From an uncultured Opitutales bacterium (lineage in GTDB: Bacteria > Verrucomicrobiota > Verrucomicrobiia > Opitutales > Intestinicryptomonadaceae): a stretch of 64,000 nucleotides of DNA. The notes under the pieces are model-generated. The model was given only the letters and a program-made list of their open reading frames with translations, ran no database searches and was not told where the DNA came from. Positions 26,683-33,908 of the stretch are shown here, piece by piece. Positions within the stretch are counted from its first letter, which is position 1, and each line of letters begins with the position of its first letter. The position numbers and the translations under genes are program-made. The stretch is from the NCBI GenBank assembly GCA_944389195.1, contig CALXLM010000053.1, forward strand, positions 1 through 64,000, written 5' to 3'.

Positions 26683-27861
26683 TTATTTTTCAAGATACCT
26701 CGCGGCTTCGCGCGCTATGACGACTTCCTCGTTCGCCACCACCGCCACCGCCTTAACTTTCGAATCCTCCGCCGAAAAAACCCCCTCGGCCTTTACGAGT
26801 TTCGAGTTTTTAGCGAAATCGATTTTAACTCCCAAAGGCTCCAACGGCTCGAGAATCTTCTTCCTGAGCCACGGGTTGTTTTCCGCTATTCCCCCGCTGA
26901 ACCCTATCGCGTCAAGCCCTCCCATTTGGGCCATAAACTGACCTATGTAGGAGCGCGCCGAATATGCCAAAACCTCTATGGCCAGCTCCGCGTCCGGATT
27001 TCCGGCGTCGGCGGCTGCCCGTATGTCGCGCATGTCGTTCGACACCCCGCTGATTCCGAGAAGTCCGCCGTTTTTCGACAAATCAGCCATAATACCATCG
27101 GCGTCCGCGCCCAATGCCTTCATTGCAAAGGGTATTGCCATGGAATCCAAGTCTCCGACGCGGTTGTTTTGGGGAAGTCCGCTCTGCGGGCTGAAGCCCA
27201 TGCTCGAGCCTATCGCCGCGCCGTTAAGGATCCCGCACACCGACGACGACCCCCCCAAATGGCAATTCACCATTCTGAAAGGCTTGTCGAGCCTCATCGG
27301 CCCGCCGTTGACGTACAACATGCGCGCGCTTTCGGCCGCATCGGACGCCCCGCAAAGTTCCGCGACGCGTTCCGCCGCAAATTTGTGGCTCGCCCCGTGG
27401 AAGCCGTTCCTCCGTATGCCGATTTCGTCCCATTTTTTCGGGACAGCATAGCGCTTCCAAGCCCTGTCCGCCCACTGGTAGAATGAAGTCTCAAACAAAA
27501 CCACTCCCCTTGCCGACGGCAATACCTTCGCAAACGCCCTTATGGCCGCCGCGTAGGGGGGATTGTGCGCTGGCGCGACAAAACTCATATCGTCAAGCGC
27601 CTTTAGAACCTCTGCGTCGGCGTCGCGCAACCCAGACAGGTTTTTGCCCAAAACCGTTTTGAACGCGACCGCGTCTATCGAGGACTTTTCTATGCCCGAA
27701 ACCTCCAGATCGGAAAGCGATTTTGCAATGGCCGACTCGTAGTCCGACACCCTCTCCACACCTCCGCGCGCGAGTTCGACGCACGCGCCGTCGGAAGAAA
27801 TGCCGAAAGCCGTATACTTGTAGCTCGTAGAGCCGACGTTTGCTATCAAAATCCTTTTCAT
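26683..27861 (-). CDS. Acetate kinase-family enzyme of the BMC (lactate/propionate kinase role)
   Basis: 392 residues of the AckA/ASKHA fold: NVGSTSYKYTAF at the start, GIRRNGFHGASHKFAAERVA (substrate-site His), VNCHLGGSSSVCGI, GFSPQSGLPQNNRVGDLD, GISGVSNDMRDI and AIGFSGGIAENNPWLRKKI. Two consensus stretches differ from AckA: HLGGSSS instead of HLGNGxS, and SPQSGLPQNNRVGDLD instead of the usual TPLEGL-type loop. These may reflect a different acyl phosphate. In the PV pathway it would turn lactyl phosphate into lactate with ATP formation. Weak ribosome site. Confidence 0.9.
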   Translation of the reverse strand: MKRILIANVGSTSYKYTAFGISSDGACVELARGGVERVSDYESAIAKSLSDLEVSGIEKSSIDAVAFKTVLGKNLSGLRDADAEVLKALDDMSFVAPAHNPPYAAAIRAFAKVLPSARGVVLFETSFYQWADRAWKRYAVPKKWDEIGIRRNGFHGASHKFAAERVAELCGASDAAESARMLYVNGGPMRLDKPFRMVNCHLGGSSSVCGILNGAAIGSSMGFSPQSGLPQNNRVGDLDSMAIPFAMKALGADADGIMADLSKNGGLLGISGVSNDMRDIRAAADAGNPDAELAIEVLAYSARSYIGQFMAQMGGLDAIGFSGGIAENNPWLRKKILEPLEPLGVKIDFAKNSKLVKAEGVFSAEDSKVKAVAVVANEEVVIAREAARYLEK

Positions 27862-27891
27862 TCAGAAGAATCCGAAAGCCGAAATATCCGC

Positions 27892-28167
27892 TTAAAATGA
27901 GAAACAGCCGAGTTTCGACAGGTCGTCGTGCGGACGCGCTATGACGTCTGCGGCGGTGACTTCGCCCACTTTGCCGACGGACTCCACGGCGGAATCGAGA
28001 GCCGCCTTCGCCGAAGCCACGTCCCCGGTAAAGAACACGGCCACAAGACCGGTCCCGACTTTTTTCCAGCCTAAAAGAGTGACGTTCGCTGCCTTCACGG
28101 CTGCGTCGGCGGCCTGCATAGCGGCCACAAAACCCTTTGTCTCAACCATTGCCAATGCCTGTTTCAT
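27892..28167 (-). CDS. BMC-H hexameric shell protein, copy 2
   Basis: 91 residues from the ATG at 28165-28167 (AAAGGA upstream; six further in-frame codons are probably not used). MKQALAMVETKGFVAAMQAA, GWKKVGTGLVAVFFTGDVAS and VIARPHDDLSKLGCFSF are visible. The pore loop KVGTG is near the classical KIGSG. The N-terminal residues are typical of shell hexamers. Confidence 0.95.
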   Translation of the reverse strand: MKQALAMVETKGFVAAMQAADAAVKAANVTLLGWKKVGTGLVAVFFTGDVASAKAALDSAVESVGKVGEVTAADVIARPHDDLSKLGCFSF

Positions 28168-28195
28168 ATAAAATCCTTTTTGCAACGTTAAAATT

Positions 28196-28465
28196 TTAAA
28201 GCCCCATTTTCTCGAGAAGCGTCGGGTGCGGGCTGGCTATCACGTTCACGCTGACAAGCTCTCCGACCGCCTGCGCGGCCTGCCTGCCCGCCTCAACCGC
28301 CGCTTTCACGCTGCCCACGTCGCCGCGCACTATCGCCGTGACGTATCCGCCGCCTATCTGAACCTGCTTTACAAGTTCCACGTCCGCCGCCTTTACCATG
28401 GCGTCGGTCGCTTCGACGCAACCGGTAAACCCGCGCGTTTCTATCATTCCCAATGACTGACTCAT
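28196..28465 (-). CDS. BMC-H hexameric shell protein, copy 1
   Basis: 89 residues, the copy closest to PduA/CcmK: SLGMIETRGFTGCVEATDAM, VKQVQIGGGYVTAIVRGDVG, SVKAAVEAG and VIASPHPTLLEKMGL. The pore loop is QIGGG. GAAAGG precedes the ATG. Second gene of the operon, so probably the main facet protein. Confidence 0.96.
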   Translation of the reverse strand: MSQSLGMIETRGFTGCVEATDAMVKAADVELVKQVQIGGGYVTAIVRGDVGSVKAAVEAGRQAAQAVGELVSVNVIASPHPTLLEKMGL

Positions 28466-28509
28466 ATTGATTGCCTTTCGTATTTAATAATATGTCTTTT
28501 AGATTGAAA

Positions 28510-29184
28510 TTATTTCACAAGCTCGCAAAGCGAATACTGGCTTAGGTCGCATGCGTTTCCCTCGTCGGTGTCTATGTGAACCTCAAGCTTCAACGCCGGA
28601 TCCACCCTGCAGAGCAGATTTTCAAAGATAGTGGAATTCTCGCCATATACGCGCATCTTAAGCCGGTCTTTGTCCTTCACTCCGTAAAATTCGGCGTCGG
28701 CCGGGCTCATGTGCACATGCCGCGCCGCGCGGATAACGCCGTGCGACATCTCGTAAAAACCGGCCGGCCCCATCAGCATGCACCCGGGGGTTCCCTTTAA
28801 ATCCCCGCTGTTTCTAAGCGGAACGTCGAAACCGAGCGCACGGGCGTCCGTCAGGGCAAGCTCCACCTGGCATTCTTTTCTGCATGGGCCAAGAATTCTC
28901 AGATTCGATATTATCCTGCTTCGCGGCCCGATAAGCGTCACCGACTCTTTCGCCGCAAACTGCCCCTCTTGGTACAGCCATTTGTGCACATTGAGCTGGT
29001 ATCCCTTGCCGAAAAGAATTTCAACAGCCTCCTGTGTAAGGTGCACATGCCGCGCGCTGACGTTTACCACAAGCGGATTCGGCCCCTCGACAGGCTGGGG
29101 CACGGGCAAATTAAGCTCCTTATAAACAGCCTCACGCACGAATTGCTCGATGCGCGCCCTCGGTGTTTTTTCGTCAAAATCCAT
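28510..29184 (-). CDS. pduL: PduL-type phosphate acyltransferase of the BMC
   Basis: 224 residues. The N-terminal helix ARIEQFVREAVYKEL is a likely encapsulation peptide. The two PduL barrels follow, each with a zinc-binding block: NVSARHVHLTQEAVEILFG (His46, His48) and RAARHVHMSPADAEFYGVKD, with HIDTDEGNAC near the end. PduL swaps CoA for phosphate on an acyl group and so regenerates CoA inside the shell; here the expected product is lactyl phosphate. First gene of the 11-gene operon. Confidence 0.94.
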   Translation of the reverse strand: MDFDEKTPRARIEQFVREAVYKELNLPVPQPVEGPNPLVVNVSARHVHLTQEAVEILFGKGYQLNVHKWLYQEGQFAAKESVTLIGPRSRIISNLRILGPCRKECQVELALTDARALGFDVPLRNSGDLKGTPGCMLMGPAGFYEMSHGVIRAARHVHMSPADAEFYGVKDKDRLKMRVYGENSTIFENLLCRVDPALKLEVHIDTDEGNACDLSQYSLCELVK

Positions 29185-29575
29185 ATATGTTTCCGTTTAA
29201 AAGCTTCAACCATACTTAGCGATTCAAGAAACTTTTCAAGAAAAAAATTTAAAAAAATCCCAAAAATACGCAAAAAACCCAAAATTACAGACATTCAACG
29301 AATATGCGGCAATTTCCCGATACCAAAATGGGAACATACCCGCGTGTATCCGCCTCTTTCAATGGCAAAAAACAAAAAACGCGACATGCCAAGTTTGCTA
29401 TAAAAATATGCGCAAATGCGGGCTTTTCGAATAAGAAATCGACATTATAATTTATAATGGCAAGCCGTTTATGCGCAACCTTAAGCGTCTGCCCGTCCGG
29501 AATTTTCAAGGGCAAATAAATATTTGCCAAAGATTCAACGCACATGCACGCCAGTCGGAAAGACAACCGCATTAA
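29185..29575 (-). promoter_or_regulatory. Upstream region of the BMC operon
   Basis: No gene is supported here. The part next to pduL (29222-29280) is strongly A-rich. A 9-bp direct repeat TTCAAGAAA (29223-29231 and 29235-29243) with 12-bp spacing lies 39-61 bases upstream of the pduL start. Such same-face repeats are a common layout of activator sites; function here is inference. Confidence 0.4.
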
Positions 29576-29610
29576 AAAAACGGCCGCCATGCGCAAACGG
29601 CGGCCGTTTT
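29574..29610 (-). terminator. Intrinsic terminator of the PEP-CTERM gene
   Basis: A perfect 12-bp stem (AAAACGGCCGCC 29577-29588 with GGCGGCCGTTTT 29599-29610, loop ATGCGCAAAC) ends in a U run on the minus strand, 18 bases past the stop codon. Confidence 0.88.
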
Positions 29611-29627
29611 TCACTAAAGGCTCGCGC

Positions 29628-30698
29628 CTATCTTTTGCGCCGATAAGCCGCAACAGCCAAGGCCGCAACTCCGAAAACAACCGCCCAATCAGCTGGTTCC
29701 GGAACGACCGCAACAACCCAACCGTCGGAATTCAGCGTGAGGTTGTTTACCCAGCTTGTTCCGTCATAAGTGTAAAACTGGTTTTCCACGACTGTTTTAA
29801 GCTCGTCGCTATACTTGATATGAAAGGAATTTGCCCTGAAGTTTGTTATTCTGATTTCCGCGCTACTACCGGCAATTATGCCTTCCAAAGAATCGTTTCC
29901 CGTAAAATCCACCAAAGAATTTTCGCCAACTAAATCGAAGGATATTACATTGTTCATTATGCCCTGCGTAATAATCATAGAACCCTCGACGGTAAAGCCC
30001 GTATCATAATAAAGCCCAAGCTGATAGCCGGAGAATGTGGAATTCGCCCCGATTACAATATCTCTGTGCGACGTGTCGCCGGAACCCCTTAAATTAATTC
30101 TTCCCTGAAAATTAAAATTGCCGCCGTCGTAAAGTTGTATTGATCCTGGAACGCCACCCCCGTTATTTAAGAGCTCCACGGTATCGTCCGTAAAAGTCAG
30201 GGTGGTATTCTTGCCTATGCCAATCACAAACGGATTATTGCCTGCATCCGTGTTGAGTGATATTTGTTTTCCGCTAACATACGACAACTGTCCGGTATTT
30301 CCGTCGGCGGCGTAAAAGTTAAATCTGCAACCGCGCCCCAGCGTCTCTATCATATCGGAAACTTTCATCGTGTGCGACACCGCTCCGTCAAGGCCGGTGT
30401 CGAATATAAAATTCGCCACCGTGTTCGAACCGGAAGAAGCCACCTGAAGACGCGCGAACGTGGTGTCGGTATTCACCTTCACATATCCGACATTTCCGGA
30501 GCTTGCCCCCTTCCATGCGACATAATCGACTTCAGTCGGTTGCGCTCCGTTCCCCCACGGCTGATTGGCAGTGTTGTCAGTCCATTTGTAAGCCGATTCA
30601 GGAGAAGCGGCGCCCCACAGTAAATAATCAACAGCAGCAAAGCACTGTGTTGAAAAAAACGCAACTGCAAGCGTGCAAAACAATTTCGACATTTTCAT
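29628..30698 (-). CDS. PEP-CTERM-sorted exported protein
   Basis: 356 residues. A signal peptide (MKMSKLFCTLAVAFFSTQCF, cleaved near AA) precedes a Gly/Asn/Thr-rich beta-type region without a known catalytic motif. The end is the PEP-CTERM signal: VPEP, a hydrophobic helix (WAVVFGVAALAVAAY) and RRKR. Exosortase normally cleaves at this signal for surface display; no exosortase is in the window. The start at 30696-30698 is chosen because GGGAG lies nine bases upstream; the ATG two codons earlier is too close to it. Divergent from the AraC-type gene with 59 bases between, so the regulator may control it. Confidence 0.88.
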   Translation of the reverse strand: MKMSKLFCTLAVAFFSTQCFAAVDYLLWGAASPESAYKWTDNTANQPWGNGAQPTEVDYVAWKGASSGNVGYVKVNTDTTFARLQVASSGSNTVANFIFDTGLDGAVSHTMKVSDMIETLGRGCRFNFYAADGNTGQLSYVSGKQISLNTDAGNNPFVIGIGKNTTLTFTDDTVELLNNGGGVPGSIQLYDGGNFNFQGRINLRGSGDTSHRDIVIGANSTFSGYQLGLYYDTGFTVEGSMIITQGIMNNVISFDLVGENSLVDFTGNDSLEGIIAGSSAEIRITNFRANSFHIKYSDELKTVVENQFYTYDGTSWVNNLTLNSDGWVVAVVPEPADWAVVFGVAALAVAAYRRKR

Positions 30699-30757
30699 AT
30701 CCATACACTCCCGAGAATAATTAATAATGCTATATTATCTGAAACGCGTCTATTCTA

Positions 30758-31786
30758 ATGGAAATGCTTGACTTGCTCAATATAAAAAATAGACTAAATT
30801 CGTTAAAATTGGACATTTTTTTAATAAACCAAAACGTTATGAGCCACAAGTATCTTTGGTCGTACACAAACGATAGTAAAGCGCAATTTTGGAGCAAAGG
30901 AAGCTCACAGTGCTATCTGTCGTACGAATGCAAAAACGAATACATGCCGGACAACCTCATAAACAATGAAAAGCTTGCCGATATCACCCTGCCGAAAAAA
31001 ACACCCGTTGACATTTTTAACGAATACTCCATACTCGCCGCCGGAATCCTGAACGCCAAAGCCAACTATTACCACAGCAGGCCGAAATACCCATACCACA
31101 TTATTCTGCTTGTGTCCGGCGGTACACTTTCATGCGCGTTCGACAATAAAAAAGAGTCTGTAAAGCGCGGAAATATAATCGCCATACCGTCCGGGCAAAT
31201 TTTTGAGGAAAATGTAAAATGCAGGCAATGCAAAGTGTTATGGATTCATGTAAAGACCTCCCCAGAATGGAACTTGATGCTCGGGAATAAAATTTCCGTA
31301 AAAAAGTCGAAAAACTTCGAGGATATTATGGGCATAGTCCAAATAATAAAAAACGAGATTTACAAACATACGCGCTCCATTTTTTTTCTAAAGAACGCAA
31401 CCGCCATATTTGCCGAACTTCTAAAGCGCGAATTTTCGGAAACGAGCGGAAATAAGGACAAGTTAATAATAGAAAACCTGTCGAAAGAAATCAGCAATTT
31501 TCCCGAAATGGATTGGAAGCGCAGCTTGGCTGCAAAACGCACGGGATACAGCGAAAGCAAAATAGACAATCTCTTCGAAAGGTACAAATACTGTTCGTTC
31601 GCAAAATTCGTACTGCGCACGCGCATGGAAAAAGCCCTAAAGGCATTGTGCGAAAATAAGGCAAACCTCAAAGAGCTGGCAAAAACGGTTGGATATTCCG
31701 ACAACTCCTCGTTTTCCAAGGCGTTTAAAAAATATTACGGTAGAACTCCGAAAGCCTGCGACAAAATATCGACATGCCAGACATGA
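30758..31786 (+). CDS. AraC-family transcriptional regulator
   Basis: 342 residues. The C-terminal ~95 residues form the two AraC helix-turn-helix motifs: SLAAKRTGYSESKIDNLFER and LKELAKTVGYSDNSSFSKAF, ending KKYYGRTPKACD. The N-terminal part carries a cupin-like effector domain (YPYHIILLVSGGTLSCAF, RGNIIAIPSGQIFEENV). Such regulators in sugar loci sense a carbohydrate. It could control the divergent PEP-CTERM gene, the BMC operon 1.6 kb away or both. No ribosome site is evident; a second ATG two codons on is possible. Terminator follows. Confidence 0.9.
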   Translation: MEMLDLLNIKNRLNSLKLDIFLINQNVMSHKYLWSYTNDSKAQFWSKGSSQCYLSYECKNEYMPDNLINNEKLADITLPKKTPVDIFNEYSILAAGILNAKANYYHSRPKYPYHIILLVSGGTLSCAFDNKKESVKRGNIIAIPSGQIFEENVKCRQCKVLWIHVKTSPEWNLMLGNKISVKKSKNFEDIMGIVQIIKNEIYKHTRSIFFLKNATAIFAELLKREFSETSGNKDKLIIENLSKEISNFPEMDWKRSLAAKRTGYSESKIDNLFERYKYCSFAKFVLRTRMEKALKALCENKANLKELAKTVGYSDNSSFSKAFKKYYGRTPKACDKISTCQT

Positions 31787-31821
31787 CAACCATGTATCGC
31801 GCGGAAAAATAGCGCTAAAAA

Positions 31822-31849
31822 AACGGGTGAGAACACTCCCGTTATTTTC
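31822..31849 (+). terminator. Intrinsic terminator of the AraC-type gene
   Basis: AACGGG (31822-31827) pairs with CCCGTT (31838-31843), followed by ATTTTCC. Inner GTG/CAC bases may lengthen the stem. 36 bases past the stop codon. Confidence 0.55.
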
Positions 31850-32126
31850 CCATAAAAAAATTCTCCGCCCCGCAAACGCGCTTGCCGCGCACCCATTGTC
31901 AGCGCGCTTAAGGCGCGAACACGCGAACAAACGAGCAATCCCCCTCCCGGTACGCGTTAAGGTTGCTCACCGCGCGGCATGCGCTCCGGCATGCAAGACG
32001 TCCAATAGACGTGAAAAAAGCAGGATTTTTTAAGTAAACAAACACGCAATAAGCTAATCTCAAAAAGCGCACCAAACGCACGGTATAAACACAGTGGCGA
32101 AGTCTGCGAACGCTTAAATTAGCTAC
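31850..32126. other. Intergenic region left of the island
   Basis: No gene with a ribosome site or recognisable motif is seen. The sequence is rich in GCGC-type dyads. This is the pre-island flank that once followed tRNA-Pro. Confidence 0.4.
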
Positions 32127-32135
32127 AAAATAAGC

Positions 32136-32158
32136 CCGCCAACCTTGAAAGTTGGCGG
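32136..32158 (-). terminator. Hairpin beside the left repeat, probable original tRNA-Pro terminator
   Basis: CCGCCAAC (32136-32143) pairs perfectly with GTTGGCGG (32151-32158), loop of seven. On the minus strand it is followed by GCTTATTTTG. It stands just past the partial tRNA repeat, where a tRNA-Pro terminator would have been before the insertion. Confidence 0.5.
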
Positions 32159-32164
32159 ACCCTA

Positions 32165-32193
32165 AAATGGTCGAGGTGAGTGGATTCGAACCA
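32165..32193 (-). repeat. Island attachment repeat, distal copy (3' end of tRNA-Pro)
   Basis: 29 bases identical to 37324-37352. They contain the encoded CCA end, the acceptor 3' strand and most of the T arm of tRNA-Pro on the minus strand, but no other tRNA sequence. This is the scar left at the far end when an element integrates into a tRNA gene. Confidence 0.9.
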
Positions 32194-32295
32194 TTTAGCA
32201 TTAATTTTAATTTGTTTATTTTCTGCGAGTTAATCAATTAGATTTCTTCTTGTCGCAAAAATATCGCAAATTTTTAGCTTCAACTTTGCCGAGTT

Positions 32296-33808
32296 TTACT
32301 CCAACTGTCGAATAAGCGTTCTGGCTTTTTTGGAATCCTTTTTCTCGACGGCGGAACGTGAAATACGTTTTGCAACTTCGCGTAAATCGCGCCCTCGGTA
32401 TTCGCCGTTTTCGATTCTTTCAATAAGCCTGTCAACTTTATCGAGCAGCCTATTACGTTCGGCAATCAATCCGTTGTCAAGCCCAATAAGTTCCTCGGTC
32501 GAATACGTTTTGGTCTCGGCAAGCTTGCGTCGTTTTGTTGCAATCTCGCGTAGGCGTGTGTTTATGGCGTTTACCAATTCGTAGTTGCCAAATTCTGCTT
32601 CGTGTTCCGACATCAATTTGTCCAGCTTCTCGAACTGCTCGCTCTGCCTATACATTCTTGCGCTCGCGTAAAGTTCGTCCATACGGACTTTCAATTCTTA
32701 GAACTTTTCCGCATTCCGCAAACGCATAGTTTTTGTGTCGCGAATAGCCCAGTCGTAGGTTCGCGTTATGGGCGACATTCTGCCATACCTGCTTGTCGGG
32801 CGTTCAATGTCGGTAAAATACTGAACCGCCGAATCGGTTATAAACGTTCCGTATTGCGACAACGAACCCAACAAATTGTCGAGCGCATTCTGAACCCGCG
32901 CGGGCTACGGCGTATTCGCGCTTTGTGCCGTCGAACTTAGCCGACGGAAGCACTGTTTCGAACTTCGAAGCCGTTATCTTCCGCCCGAGGTATATTTCCT
33001 TTGCAAGAACAATCGAAGCCCAGATTACAGGATTCTCCGTGCGCTCCTGCCGAAGTAAAAAGCGCAACCGCGAAGAATTTTCCCCGTCGTTTTCCTTGAC
33101 ATTCCAAATATCGTTATAGAGTATTCCGTTTAAAGCTCGATAATGCTTATTTGCTTCAGATGCGCGGGGATACAAATCCTCTACACTGTGAACGGCATCG
33201 TCGAGCCTTTTTATTTCCGTCAGTTCGTGATTGTAGAAACGCTTCCCGTTTTTGTCTTTGAGAATAACCGAAGTCATAGCGTACGGAACTTTGTTCCATT
33301 CGATTACGCGCGACATCGGATAGGACAGCTGCCCGTCGTTTCTGGCAATCGGTTCTTTTGTTATCGGTATGGAATCCGAAATTATCTCTTCCAGTTGCGG
33401 CAATACCTGTATTTTCAATGCGCCTCGGGAATGGTGCAACGCGCTTTTTATCAAACCGTTTGAAATCGAAACTTCGCCGATTCTCGACATAACCGACTTC
33501 GGCAAAATTCCCGACAAGATTTTTACGACACGACCAACCCAACCTTTTTCTTGAGCGGAAAACTCGCCGAGAATCCTGTTTGTATTTTCGTCGGATTTTA
33601 TGACGATTTTCTTTTGAGCCAACAGTTCCCGCTTTACCTCAATCGGCGAAAATCCCGTATCGTCTTTCCACCTCATATCGGGATTGCCCGAATCGAATCT
33701 TTCCGAAAGGGGAATAAGCTCGCCGTTGTCGTCGAAAGTAAACGGATCTTGAAGCTTGACCGCCGCGCCGCCGCCCAGACAATAGAAATACGCAGTAATA
33801 GCGCAAAA
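32296..33808 (-). pseudogene. Remnant of a phage/ICE large polyvalent-type protein
   Basis: One protein can be followed through three damaged pieces. It begins without a start codon after an in-frame stop at 33809-33811 and reads LQDPFTFDDNGELIPLSERF then DSGNPDMRWKDD, a motif common in very large polyvalent phage and conjugative-element proteins. Near 32900 the frame shifts by one: one frame reads AVARAGSECAR and the restored frame reads RVQNALDNLLGSLSQYGTFI. A TAA at 32698-32700 then interrupts the same frame, which continues KVRMDELYASARMYRQSEQF to 32296, a coiled-coil-like end. The 5' part of the original gene is missing. Confidence 0.8.
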
Positions 33809-33908
33809 TTAAGACTTTACAAACAATCTTCAATATAGAAAATATATGCAACAAGGTTTATTTTTATTACGTGAAACAAAAAGTATTGTGTAAGACAAAA
33901 TTATTATC

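Noticed and set aside
29285-29716. 143-codon minus-strand frame
   Set aside because: Overlaps the PEP-CTERM gene end and its terminator; no family features.
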